A stretch of DNA of 64,000 bases, taken from Gymnorhina tibicen (Eukaryota; Chordata; Aves; Passeriformes; Artamidae). Location: contig VXAZ01006880.1 in NCBI GenBank assembly GCA_013399875.1, positions 248,001-312,000 of the forward strand, in the 5' to 3' direction. A model generated the notes under the pieces. The model searched no databases, was not told where the DNA came from, and saw only the letters and a program-made list of their open reading frames with translations. This document shows, in pieces, positions 1-17,872 of this stretch (within the stretch, counting starts at the first letter, position 1; every line of letters starts with the position of its first letter). Made by a program: the position numbers and the translations under genes.

Positions 1-3000
1 GTTGAGTAGAAGAGTAGAAGGATTGAATGCTCTAGCACTGATCAGCGTTGGCTCTGCAGCAGAACGGAGTTAGAAATGAAAGGGGATCAAAGGTTGGGTG
101 AAGTGAGAAACCTCACAAGTATTCTTGTCTCCCCAAATCTTGTATTAGCCTGTTGGTTATTTCCATCCTGGACTAGCAGAGACCTACTCAGTGGCTCAGT
201 CATGTGCTCTAGGCTTTTCCAATGTTTGGAACCTGGCTTTTTTGTAAGACTCACAGTTGCAACTGCACAACCACTTTATCTGTTAGATTTGTATCAACCC
301 ATTCACGGGGAGTCACTGGGTTTCCCCTAAGCAGGGGAAGATGCCTCTGGGATGGTGGGCACCTGTGAGGGACAGTTCCTTGGAGCCTTGTGCCAGGGAG
401 GCCACTCAAAAGAGAAGTAAAAGAATTACCAGCACCTGGGCATCAGCAGCGGTTTGACTCCTTCATAGCAGCAGATTTCCATTGAACATAAAGTACGACC
501 AGGAAGAAAAAATGAGGGAGGCACCCATTGTAGAGCCTGTACCCAGGCACTGCTCCTGGGGGCTTTACCAGGAGGCCTGCCTCAAGTCTGTGCGTTGTCT
601 GGGGGAGATACAGCCTTGGTGCCCAGGAGGGAAGAAAGATTGATGACTTTGGAAGGAATATGCACTAAATACATTGTTTCAGGAAAATCATGAGCAAGAA
701 CACAACATTTTCAAAAACACCATGGCAAAGCTGAATAATTCATTAACAGCTTGAGTGCCTTCTTTGACACGTCACTATTTTAAATCCTTTGTTCTTTTTA
801 GTACTTGAAACTACACTCTCTGTATCTTTCTGTAGACAAAGGAAACCGGGTAAATATTTTCCCTTCAAAGTCACCAATATCATTGGAGTGAAGAAAATAA
901 CTCATCTTTCCAAGAATACTTTCTGCTGGGAACAGGAGCTTCTACATAGTCTTATATGGTGAATTATAGCCGAGGTGACTATACACCTATCATAATGACT
1001 AATATGAAAAATATCTTCATTGTGGCCTTAAAAGTCACAGCAATAAAATCAAGATAGTCTTCAGGCTCATAACAGAATAATATTACAGTACATTTTTATA
1101 AAGTGCCCTTATTTATCCTTCTGTAAATTAATTCAATGCAGCAATGCAAAGAGCTGAATGGAAATTAAAGAGATGAGAAACAGTTATTCCTTTACATCTC
1201 TACAAAAGGATTCTTCTGAGCCTGGTACTAAAGCTCAGAGCCTTTTAAAGATAAAAAGAGAACTGAATGTTAGAGGGGAGGTTTAATATTACCTATAGTT
1301 ACAGGGATTTGTGCGACTGCTGCTGTGTTGCTACAACAAGGCTGCAATAACACAAGTGAAGGCAAGGAAGCAAAGAAAATCCAGGCAGTTACACAGAATA
1401 AATTTGTTCAGTTGCACAGAATAAATTTGTTCACATGCTGATGCTTCAGCTTCTCCTATGAACAGTCTACTTGTCTGTATGTCTACTGCTGAAAAACTAA
1501 TGACCCTGGGACTGATGGAAAACAGATTAGAAATCTATATTACTCCTACTTTTAAAAGTGGCATAAAGTCTGGAATTCCATGTGCTTTGAGAAGGAAATG
1601 GAGATCAGCTGTATCTCAGAGAAAACATGAGAAAAATCTGTAATGAGAGTGATCCTTATTTTTGTGCTGAGTTTTAAATTCACTGCTGGACTTGTAGCAC
1701 TGAAACAATTAGGTGCAGAAGAAGTATCTTGGCAGAAATCTTTTGGATGTGATAATCACCTTCATTATAAATAGCAGACAAAGACTATTCCCTAGGATGG
1801 GATTGTGAAATGTCTTATAACTTAACAGACAGGAAGGGACTTGACTTGTCCTGGAAGGTTGTGACTCCCACAGATTTCAGCGGGGCTTTCACGTAGTCAA
1901 AGCATTGCAGGCACAGTTTTTACTACTGCAAACAGATTTCCAAAGACATGCTGAGTTTCTCACCAAGTCAAATGGAAAGAGCATATCTCATAATAGGGAC
2001 CAAGTGGCTTCTGCCCTACCTATACGAAGAACCTTTGTGTGTAAGACTCACACACATTTGTTAAAAGGCTGGTGCAGCCTTTGTCTTTCAAGGGAAGAAT
2101 GAAGAAACTATTTAAGCGGCAAAGTGCTCCACCTCTCCTGCAGTTCTAACATAGTGTCCTTTACTTTCAGTGAACAGATACTATGAGAATGCTGACCCAG
2201 CTTCAGCAGCGAATCAGTAAGCATGTATGTCATTTAGTATGCAATGAACTGCATCTTTGCCTGGTCTAGACTTTTCCATGTGCCAGTGTGCTGCCAGCAA
2301 CCCAAAGGCCAAAGGGTATCGCAGTTGCACAGACAAAAGTAGGGGGAACTGACAGAGCAGCAAACGAGATGATGCAGAAAACAATGTTAATATGAACTAC
2401 ACAGAAACCAAATGACTTTTCACTGAGCTTTTTCTTTAACTTTGCCACCTCAGCACTGTGAACAGATACAAAAAATTTATCAGATGCAATTAATGCATTG
2501 ACACTCCTAGGGAAAGTAAAAGGAGGCTGGCCAGTAACCAGCACTGCCTGCTGAAACGTGAACCTTGGATTAGCTGAAGTGGACAGTCCCTGGGTTATTT
2601 TCTGTTTATTTAGTTAAGTAGCAACCCGTCCTCATGTGGAATGAGCAAATCAAGAAATGAAAGCCAAGAGTGAGTTACATTTTCCCACAGAAATGGAAAG
2701 CTTTTTGATGATTAAATACAGTGCTGCACTGGAGTAACACTATATTAAATATTCAGTCAGGCTACAAGCAGAGGAATACACGAAACCCAACATTTCTCCT
2801 TCTCCCACATCCACATTTAAATAGAGAAATACCATCATAATTATATTTTGAAAAATCCCTGAGTTACTGTATCTACAGAATTACCACTTTAAAATCACAG
2901 TCTGCTATTCTAATCCTATCAAAAGATCCAAATTTATTCTCCCATATGTGGGTGGGGTTTCTCTAGCACTGCATTCCTTCCTTCCCTAGACTCCATCCAA

Positions 3001-5633
3001 AGAAGCACTCTTCAAAGGACATTACATCCCAAGTGGATAACTGTAAGCATATTCTAAGTGTTTCTCAATATGTAATTTTGTGGAGCTGCTAGTCACATGT
3101 TGCTGACATTCCTGTTTGTTTCCAACTGCTAAACAGTTTCAAATGACAGCTAAAAGTATATCGACCAGTTTTCTAAAGCTACTTTCAATGCAAGCAATCA
3201 GTGTCCCTGCTCCCAAGAAACTGCTATGGTGAAGAGGACAAAAAAAAATCATCTATTAATGGGTGAGCTGTGCCATGAAACAGCTCAAGAATGCTGGATA
3301 TAAATCGGGGTAAACACTGTGTGTTATTCTTGGATATAACTACCACTCAAGTGACACTGAATTTCATTTGGTGAGAGCCAGCATCCTCAGAGTAGGGAAC
3401 ATTTTACAGTACCTACACACCATCCCAGGCACATTTCTGGCACATAACCCAGTGAATGCTACTTGGGAAGCAATAGCTAGATAGAGGTTAACTCTGGATC
3501 TGCTAATAGCAATGACTGAAGAAAAGAGACTACAACCTGCCTGCCACTTCTCTGAATAACCCACAACTCCATCCTTCACAAAAAAAGTAAAATAAAATCC
3601 TTAAGATACTTCAGGAGGCCTTAGGAAAAGGCCTCCCCCTCTAATACATGTTAGAAGCCTACAGAATTCACAGTGGTTCAATATTTTTTAAATTATATAG
3701 GCCATTTTGCTTAGGATTTGCTTGACCATGGCATTCAAGTGATGACAAAAATACAGCGGCAAGAAAAATATTCCACGATAAATGCTTAAATGAGGGATAC
3801 TCTGACAATGGACTTGATCTTGCACGTCATTGATCATGCAAGTAGCCTTGGCTGGCTCAGGTCCGTGTGCAGTTTCAGAGATATTTATATGAATGCAGAT
3901 GAACAAAAGCAGATTGTATTTTTACTTTAATAGCTTCTACAGAGCCAAATAACACTCTACAGTTAAACACATTATTCCTGTTTAAACCCATGACAGGTCT
4001 GAGCACAGACACTGAATTGCCTATTTCCATAAATGTTTGAACTCTGTTTCTTGCCATTTTTAAGTTCAACATATGCTCATATTCTGATTCATTCTGAAAA
4101 CTTCTGAGAATTCCCCCCCAAAAGTGCACAAAGCTTGTTCTGTGAGTAGAACCTTCCAAGGCCATGTGGCTCAGCTTTGCTATGGAACATTGCTAACGGT
4201 ATAATGGTATTCACCACTATCTTAAATTTGCTAAGTATTAAGAAGCACCTTTAAAAAATTTCACAAGGTGATTATTCTCACTGCAATTTCTTCTGACAGG
4301 TTGAGTCAGATATAGCATGTTGACCAAACACCGTCTCATTAATTCAGATGCCATGTGCTTGAAGAAACATTTCTCTGACATTAGGGAGTTATACACTTAT
4401 TACTCTGCAAAAGAGACAGAGATGTAAATTCAACGTACTGGCCTAAACCCTGAAATTCTGATTTCATTTTCATTCAGTCCTAAGCCTGGACAAATTCTCT
4501 TAACCTTATATGGAATTTGGTTTAGCAATGAATTCAGGATTTAGCCACTCTCTGAAACATGACATACTTGAAGGATGACTTTCACTTCATAGCAAATGCT
4601 ACCGATGATCACATTCAAAAATTCTGTAAGAGTAATGGATTCAGAATTTGCTTGCAGCTCATTATCAAGTACCCAATCAGACATCCATAATCAATCTTAG
4701 TAGTACCTTAGTTGAGTACCCCATCCATGTGAGAAATCCCTCTGACATCAGTGGAGCAAGAAAAAGTAAGGTACTAACTACTTTGATTAAAAATGGCACA
4801 ACTAGTCCATGGTTTTCTGTATTTTGCACATCAGACATAGATTTAGTGAAGGAACTACCACCCCTGTAATTATACTGCCTTGTATTGCATGGTGCATTGT
4901 GGCCACAAAGCAGCACAGGCCCAGCATAAAACAAAGGCTGCACCTGCCCTGGGACATCTGATAAAAACACACCACATGCACATACAAATCTAAGGTCTTC
5001 TCTTGATGCTAAGTATTAGTTGTACTGATCTAACAAAATGTCTGGGATAATTTATTGACTTCTATGCATTAATCTTGCGCCTGGATCTAAGGTCAGTTTA
5101 AAGTACAACTAGGCACAAAAGTACAGTGCTTGTAATTATCAAAACAAATAGAAATCTTTACGGATGTTTTCAAAAGGTATTTTAGCCATACAGTGATAAA
5201 CAGATCAGGTATGCCACAAGAGTCACCGAAACACTTGAAGGCTTACGCGGTGTTATGTTTCTCTCGTATCTGTGACCCTGAGTCCCTGTAGTGAACTGTA
5301 GTGGCACTTTGATCTTCCCATTTTGCAGCATTTACATTCTCTGTGTCTTGAATGAAAGGGGAAGTGGGTGAGAGCACATTGCACTTCATGGAGCATTCTC
5401 CAGGTGCATCATCCAAACAGTAACACAGGGGAGACAGATGGCTATGGATCATTGCTTGGCAAAGACACTACAATGACTTGATGAGATCTTTGCTAAGTTT
5501 CAGTTACAAAATTAAGCAGAAACTGTAGATGTTAAATAGAAAAAAAAAAAGGAGAAATCTTCTTTAATCATGGTATCTTCTGCCAGAAGATAGCTTCAGG
5601 ACTTATTAAGGATGCAGCTAGGAATCTCTTCAC
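1..5633 (-). other. SLC1A2: Probable SLC1A2 3'UTR and/or downstream flank, no coding exon seen
   Basis: Immediately after the GLT-1a stop the minus strand is AT-rich with no exon-like open frame. Mammalian SLC1A2 has a 3'UTR of many kilobases, so much of this stretch may be 3'UTR, but its end cannot be fixed from sequence. Minus-strand hexamers include ATTAAA at 5563-5568 and AATAAA at 5051-5056. In mammals the convergent neighbour is CD44; I looked for its conserved C-terminus on the plus strand and did not find it. A 23-bp tandem duplication lies at about 1392-1434. Confidence 0.5.
1392..1434. repeat. 23-bp direct tandem duplication
   Basis: A unit beginning cacagaataaatttgttca occurs twice, starting at 1392 and 1415, with a spacer ending gtt between. 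The copies are identical over about 19 bases. This looks like a small local duplication in non-coding DNA. Confidence 0.8.
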
Positions 5634-5708
5634 TTATTTTTCACGTTTCCAAGGCTCTTCTTCAACAACATTGAAGTCTGCAGATTTGCCATTGGTTGCC
5701 AGTGTTAC
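5634..5708 (-). CDS. SLC1A2: SLC1A2 exon 11 coding part: GLT-1a C-terminus
   Basis: This exon encodes residues 549-572 and the TAA stop (5634-5636). It reads VTLATNGKSADFNVV followed by EEEPWKREK, clearly the canonical GLT-1a end. It is one residue longer than human in my alignment (an extra Val before EEEPW). The acceptor is cttgcag|GTAACA. It is too short to show as a long open frame and was found by matching the known tail. The exon continues to the left as 3'UTR. Confidence 0.96.
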   Translation of the reverse strand, partial: VTLATNGKSADFNVVEEEPWKREK

Positions 5709-8700
5709 CTGCAAGTAATTATCATCAACAAACGACTTAAAGGCCAAGGCACTTTGACAAGAAAAGTTGTGAGTTTTATATGGAAGATTATATTTACAGG
5801 AATTACATACACTGTCACTTATTAGATAAGTAAAATGTATTTATTCAGAATTCACAGCACTCCCAAATAGTGAGACTCCTGTTCATTTATTTATTATAAT
5901 GACTAGAAAACATCAGTAGTAGAAAAATGTTCCACATTTTCTTAACCTTCACTGCAGGTTTTTTTAAATAAATGTCTCAGATTCTACTCCTTTCTATCTC
6001 TTGTAGATTTTTTGTGGATTATTTCAAAAAGAGATTATTTATTTTTTTAATGTAGAAAATCCTATTTTTTCAGTGGAATTCCTTAGGAAAGCTGCATAAC
6101 TTATGCAACAACATGAAAAGTATGCAAGGCCAGAGTAATCATAGATGTGTATCTACACAAACTCACCTACAATTACACCACCTTTAAAGAAATGGAAGAA
6201 AAGACATGTTGTGAAAGTATCGTTCATCATACCACTATAACAATATAGTGAAAGATTTTGACTATAGTCCAATTAAAAATTCACAGTAATGCTAAGCTGG
6301 TCGCATGTGATGTACAGCAAAACCTCACTCCTTCCTGTAAAGATACATGCTGGAATTTTTAGGTTTTAAGTATGGTAGAAGATCTATAGAGATCTACCAA
6401 CTCACAGTGAACAGTGGACAGTACGTTCCATTCCAGAGATCAGTATAAATGAACCTGTGTTTCAAGAAAGATATCTCCAGCCAAATGACTTTAAAAAATC
6501 AAAAATCAAAAAAGGTAAAATGTCAATTTAATTTTACAAAAGTGATCTAGATCTTGATAATGTGAGAGAATCTTTCATTTAATTCTAAATGGATGGCTTA
6601 CTTTTTCCTAACTTACCTTGTAAGTTAACATCTTCAGCTTCAAATGAAAACTTAAAGACAGAGCTGAAATTCCCCATGCTGGATAAACAGGATGCATGGA
6701 AGCATTGGGACATGGAAACATGACAAAATGCACTGATTTTTGAAACAAAGTCAAGCTTTTTCTTAGATAATTGGAAGGGGAAAACATGCAAATACAGGAA
6801 TGAACAGCTTATTCAGAAATGAAAATCACACAGAGTCATGTGAAATATGATAATAAAAAAAATACAAAAATATCATGCAATCATAACAACCACTCTAACC
6901 CCATATAAAGGTAAACTACTTATTAATTATGTACATTGACCATGCAAAATTATAAACTACTAGTGTTATATATGGATTATATTACAGAAAGTAAATAGAA
7001 AGGGCATGCTAGTAGATCAGCTTTTCCATATCCCGACCAGAGTTGCAGTAAGCTTTTTCAACCCACCAGTGCATTGGACAGGATGAAGAGAAGTCTTTTC
7101 AAATCTAACAGCTGGCTGTTTCAAAGCCCCAGATCCTACACTCTGTAGCCTTTGCAAGTCTAACACTTGGGAGTTGTAGACCACTTCAACATGATCCAAA
7201 GGCTTTGCAAGTGTCAGCATATATTCATAGCTCATCAGTTAGGTCACAACAACACATCCTTTTGGCAGCTTGCAGACAGACAAGAGAAGTGACCTGCTCA
7301 AAGTCAGTCTTGTGCTCAATCCAGTAAAGCCTGGCTCTTTCCATGAGTTTCAAAGTGCAAACTGGTCTGGTGAGCAGACCAAACCTAAAACAATTAAAAA
7401 GGACAAACATTTCTAGCTAATACATCACTGGTCCCAAACTTGAATTAAAGGGTGTGCTTAGGATGACATACAGCACCATTAATCCATGTTTTTGAGGCAA
7501 GCTACTGCCTCAGCTGAGGGAAATGATATGAGAAACTGAAGGAGAAAAGAAAGTGCAACAAGTATTGATTGCATCAACAGGCTACTACTTTCTAACTTGA
7601 CTTGTTAGATTGCAATGAGATTTGACTTGTCTGTGCAAATCTCAGAGACTGGGAGCAGATAAAATTATCAGTACTCAGTTCCATGAACAGAATCTTAAAC
7701 CCACCAAAATCAGCATTGTCTATTTGACTTAAAAACAGTTTACAAAAAAATCCAAAAGAAGCTATCCAAAAAGTGTGTGTGTACACATGCTTTCTATCTT
7801 TCTTTTCAGAGAGTTTCTTTTTTTCCTCAGATTTTAATCTCGTGTCCTTCCCTTTTCTGAGAAATACAAATTAATGACAATTTTCAATTTTGTGTAAGTA
7901 TGTATTCTCTTTTCATTTCAGATCTTATTTTTTTAATTTTTCTCATGGAAAAAGAGTGGCTCTGAAAAGAAGGGGGAGAGCCATGTCAGAAAAAATGTGT
8001 GATTTTTAAAAAATTACTTTATTGAAACCCTGGAAGATTATGGGGAAAATGGAAGATAAGATGAAAGCTGTTTGGTTTTTTTCCTGAATTCAGTATTACT
8101 TTTTCCCCTGAAAATTCAGGTTTGGCCTGCATTCTCAAGAATTAAGCATTAGGAAAAAAAATCATTCTAAAGAACATTTCCAGCCAGGCTAGAGATGAGT
8201 GAAAATGATAGTACAGGACTTATATTTCCAATATAAATGGTGATCTGCTAATGGACTTAGTGCAGTCATTCACAGCTAGATACTGGCTCAGTTGTGGCAG
8301 CTGGAAGATAAAAGAGAATCTGTCTGGATAAATGGCTAAGGTAGGCTGACTGGCAAACTCACTGTCTCAAAGACTGTGTACAGCATCAGACTGGAGCATT
8401 CATAAATACAAAAAAAAGACTATGAAATTAGAAGTTCCACCTTGTTACACTCTCTTTTCTCCTTCTTTTCAAAATCTCTCTCTGGATTTTAAATTGCCTC
8501 ATCCCACTGGTGGGTTCTTAGTGAACTTTTAACCACTAACCCCCCAAACTGTCTTCTCATTCAGCTGGTGGGGTTGCTCAAGCTCACGTCACTCTGATCA
8601 AGACGTTATTATTCGTATTAATATTGCATGTTAGTTACAGCAAGGGTTACAGAGGGGATACAGTGATTGTGCCTTAGTGCCTCGGGAAGGAACGCTGACG

Positions 8701-9153
8701 GAAGCGAAGCAGAAGCATGCTGTGTGAGTGCAGGAGCATTCTCATGCTGAAGCGCATTCAACGTGTCGACCTCTGAACAGCATATCATGAAGGCAGTCAG
8801 CAAGTGACAACACCTGCATCTGAATTGAAGCCATCCTTCATTTGGGTTGGCTATTAAGTTCTCTGTTGCCACAGAAAATTAAGTAAATGTCCATAGAAGG
8901 TGATGCCATATTCTCTGTGTCTTGGCATATTCCATAATACGCTGCATCTTGCCTTTTGATATGTAAACAAAGTACATGATTTTTTCCCATCAAATGACAA
9001 GTTTTAAGAAGAGTGCAAAAAACCATCTTTTGAACTGCTCAAACACATTCAAAATGTCTGGGGTTCATGGACCTTGTTGTCACACTGTTATTTGCAGAAC
9101 GATTTGAAAAATACATGCAGGTTAAAAAATAAGATAAAATAAAGCATGCAGCG
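5709..9153 (-). other. SLC1A2: SLC1A2 intron 10 (or GLT-1b 3'UTR plus intron)
   Basis: The interval between exon 10 and exon 11 holds no recognisable exon, repeat family or RNA. In GLT-1b transcripts its exon 10-proximal part would be 3'UTR. Minor A/T runs only. Confidence 0.85.
8018..8023 (-). promoter_or_regulatory. Candidate polyadenylation signal for the GLT-1b read-through transcript
   Basis: This is an AATAAA hexamer on the minus strand, the first canonical one I find downstream of the GLT-1b stop at 9154. It would give a 3'UTR of about 1.1 kb. No downstream GU-rich element was judged and no transcript data are available, so this is only a positional candidate. Confidence 0.3.
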
Positions 9154-9192
9154 CTATATACATGTCTCAATATCCATAAATGTGAAAGGTAC
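9154..9192 (-). CDS. SLC1A2: SLC1A2 GLT-1b alternative C-terminus by read-through of exon 10 donor
   Basis: Beyond the exon 10 donor the frame stays open for 12 codons ([12 protein letters not shown]) and stops at TAG (9154-9156). This matches, with two substitutions from the rodent form as I recall it, the known GLT-1b tail. That tail ends in a PDZ-binding motif and binds PICK1 and other PDZ proteins at the membrane. The isoform arises in mammals by failing to use this donor. The predicted GLT-1b product is 560 aa. The first AATAAA I see on the minus strand beyond this stop is at 8018-8023, a candidate end about 1.1 kb downstream. Transcript use is inferred, not shown. Confidence 0.88.
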   Translation of the reverse strand, partial: VPFTFMDIETCI

Positions 9193-9424
9193 CTTGCACT
9201 CATCTACCATGACTGAGTTGTGAGCTGCAAAAACACATTGGTTTGAGTTGTTTTCCCTATGATTTTTCATGTCGTCATAGATTGACTGAGTCTTGGTCAT
9301 TTCAATGTCTTCATGCCCTTTATGATGGGAATCAAGGCTGTCAAGTTCTGCCTTGGAAAGGTGGTAGACAATGCCAGCACCAAAAGAATCCCCCACTACA
9401 TTGACTGATGTTCTCATCCGGTCC
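9193..9424 (-). CDS. SLC1A2: SLC1A2 exon 10: substrate-binding TM8 and common C-terminal tail
   Basis: This exon encodes residues 472-548. It begins [17 protein letters not shown]. Asp472 and Arg475 of DRMRT match the TM8 residues that bind the substrate amino group and side-chain carboxylate, and the Asn of TSVNVV also lines the site. The cytosolic tail follows ([40 protein letters not shown]). This tail is specific to SLC1A2. The acceptor is ttttgtag and the donor is AAG|gtacct. The donor can be spliced to exon 11 or read through; see the separate GLT-1b entry. Confidence 0.98.
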
Positions 9425-15177
<5,753 letters not shown>

Positions 15178-15821
15178 TTAATGTATTCTTCCCATAAAAG
15201 TAACAACTGTAGGATAAATCAAGGTAAGCTCAGGTCATATTTTTCACTCATATGTTTCTCTAAAAATATTTACTAGCAGAGGCCAGATCTATGGGGTTTG
15301 TTCCAAGAGCTGGAAGAGGGTTCTCTGAAAGCTAGTTAAGACATTCAAATCTGTGTCATGGTGTTCTCTGAACTCTACAGACACATCCAGGGTTTTGAAT
15401 CCTGAGTTTTGACCATGCAGACATGCTAAAGTTCGGTGACTACAGGTTGAATTTTCAGCGTGATTCATTTCTGTTTATTTATGTTACCTAAAGACTGAAT
15501 TGTGAGTTAAAGGCTGAGAGAAAGCAGTTATTATTAAATACAGAAGAATAAAAGTCTTGGTATCCAAAACTCGCAAAATACAAGCCAGTGGTGTACCAAG
15601 CCTGGATACAAATCACCCTAGATGAAAAAGCAAAATTGATCTGATTGTTTCATAAATCCAAACCTGTGTTTGTTTTTGCCTCTTATATTTTGATAAAGAT
15701 CAGTAGAGTGAATGTCCGAGCTTCAAAGGTTTGTAAAAATACAACACAGACCATAACAAATATCAACATCATTGGGCAGTCCTATAAAGAATGGAAAATA
15801 AATTTGTCAGAGAGAAAGTCA

Positions 15822-15905
15822 AGGGGTGAAAAACATGGAAGAGAAGGAGGAGAGGGAGAAGCAGAAGAAGAGGGAGAGGAGGAGGGTAAATAAAAAGGAA
15901 AGCGG
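15822..15905. repeat. Purine-rich (GA-rich) tract
   Basis: The plus strand is almost entirely A and G here (gaaggaggagagggagaag and similar). On the gene's strand it is a pyrimidine tract. It is a low-complexity sequence able to form triplex DNA; an 82-residue open frame across it is an artefact of composition. Confidence 0.85.
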
Positions 15906-15997
15906 GTGAGAGGGACCAATTTGATTTTTATTTATGCCTCAACATATGTTTTACATGAAGCAAAAAACTACTATAGGGGCCGTACACATGCTGAAAG

Positions 15998-16022
15998 CCC
16001 TAACACGTGACAGGTGTTAGGG
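15998..16022. repeat. Inverted repeat, 9-bp arms, 7-nt loop
   Basis: Arms CCCTAACAC (15998-16006) and GTGTTAGGG (16014-16022) are perfect complements around a 7-base loop. The left arm and loop together create a CACGTG E-box (16004-16009). It could be a chance hairpin or an edge of an old mobile element. Confidence 0.7.
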
Positions 16023-17872
16023 AGGCAGAAAATGGAGGGGGTCTCTGTCTCTGGGGAGACTTCACCTGACAGCCAGTCAGGGCAGAGAAAACTTCCACGA
16101 CTGGGCTGTCTGGGAAAAAATTCTGGGAAATCGGGCTGTGGGAGGAGCCTTAGCACATAAAAGCAGTGAACTGCGCCACAGTGGGTGCCACTTTCTTTGG
16201 GTTTCTTGGAGGGAGCGGGGGTTTGCCCCACAGCTCGTACCCAACAAATCTGAAAGTGCTTCCAACACAGAAGTAGGGGAGAACAGACTCTACAGGAAAT
16301 ACTTGCCCATTAGCCCCAGAAGTCATCTGTGAGGATGTTAGCCCAATTTAGAGCTGCCAGATGCTGGCTGGCTGGGTCTGACCCAAGCCACAGTGTGTTT
16401 GTCAGGTGTCTGGGTTACAGTGCAAGCTGGCTTACCAGACACCCTGATAGGTCCAGCAGGTGTGCAGGCAGGATGCTCTGCTCTGCTGTCAGGCTTTGCA
16501 TGAGACGCCAGATCCTCAGGCATGTCCAGCTTAAACTGGTATGGGATTCCTTCCATGCTCTGTGAGGAAATGCTCCTGCCCACCTTCCCACAGCAGCACT
16601 TACAGGCCAGAACCTGGCTTAGATACCATTTCCAAGGTCACCCTTTCTCAAAGAATACAGGAAATCAGAGGAACTACATGACCAGTGTGAAGTAACTAAG
16701 ACTGGTCAAAGTCTAGTTAAGTCTTTATGATGTTCTGTGTGGGTCATTTGAATATTCTCAGTATCACAAAGTGCATATACCAGACAAAATCTAATAATCT
16801 TTCCTTCATTTGTATCATCACCTCAAGAGATAGTTCTTGTCATATTGCTGTACCAAAAATGCATGAAGAGGAAAACCAGTGGTTTTACAAACAGACCAAA
16901 GTTGCTCCCTGCTTTGTAAATGTCAGTCACAAAGCTGGACACACCAATCTTGAAATGGTGAGATCAAGAAGAGCCAATTGGTCAATCCCTCAGAGGAAGA
17001 GAAGATGAGTAACTCAGGTTCAAGCCTACCAAATCTCCTGGACAACAGCAGATTCCTGATTTGAATTTTCCTGGTCTCAATTTAGTTTAATATGTGGCAT
17101 GTCTGAAATGACTGTGTTCAGTTTTAGGAGCAAATATGCATCATGCAGGTCTAGCATCTGCCTTCATTAGAAGCAGCCCTGAACCATTTACAAACTTGGC
17201 TTTACTATTCCAGGAGTCAGGACAGGAAGTAAACAAATGGAAAATATGGAACTAGTACAGATGTGCAAGAAACATAGAATTAGACACCCTTTTGCAGGAG
17301 TTTCTTTAGTGTTAAAAAGGTTTAATAAAAGAAAACTGTGTGGGTGAAAACTACAGGAAGAAGACAAACTTGGCAGCCTTCACTTGTGGTTTCCATTTTA
17401 ACTATTCAAAATGTTAGACCTGCTGTCTTCATCAAGTTAAAACTCCCTTACAGTAAACACTCTTCAGTCACTCTTATCCTTTTTTAATGGGTACTTTCTT
17501 TTGTCCTTACAGATGCTCAGCTTTGTTCTGGGTAAGACAATTTGATATCAAAAGACAGCAGTTAATATTTGCTGGGTTGGAGATAAAAGGTTTGGGAGTA
17601 TCCAGACCATGCTGCAGACAATCTCACCCTCAGGATGGGCTATTCTCAGTTAATTATTTTTTTCCTATTCACCGAAGTCACAGAAAAAGCACAGGCAAAC
17701 ATAAATACATAGACAGATTTTTTAGGTATACTTTATTCTTCTAGTATATATAAACAGATATATTTTAGAAAGTTAATGCCCCGTATATGACTTGTGGCAT
17801 ACCCCTAAACTAAAAAAAAAAAAGCATTTCATTGGACAGAGAATGCTTTGTATTACAACTGACATTGTTTTG

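Noticed and set aside
1..5633. 3' end of CD44, the convergent neighbour in mammals
   Set aside because: No plus-strand match to the conserved CD44 C-terminus was seen; it probably lies left of the window.
15645..15893. 82-codon frame ending in Glu/Gly-rich repeats
   Set aside because: Produced by the purine tract at 15822-15905; not a credible protein.
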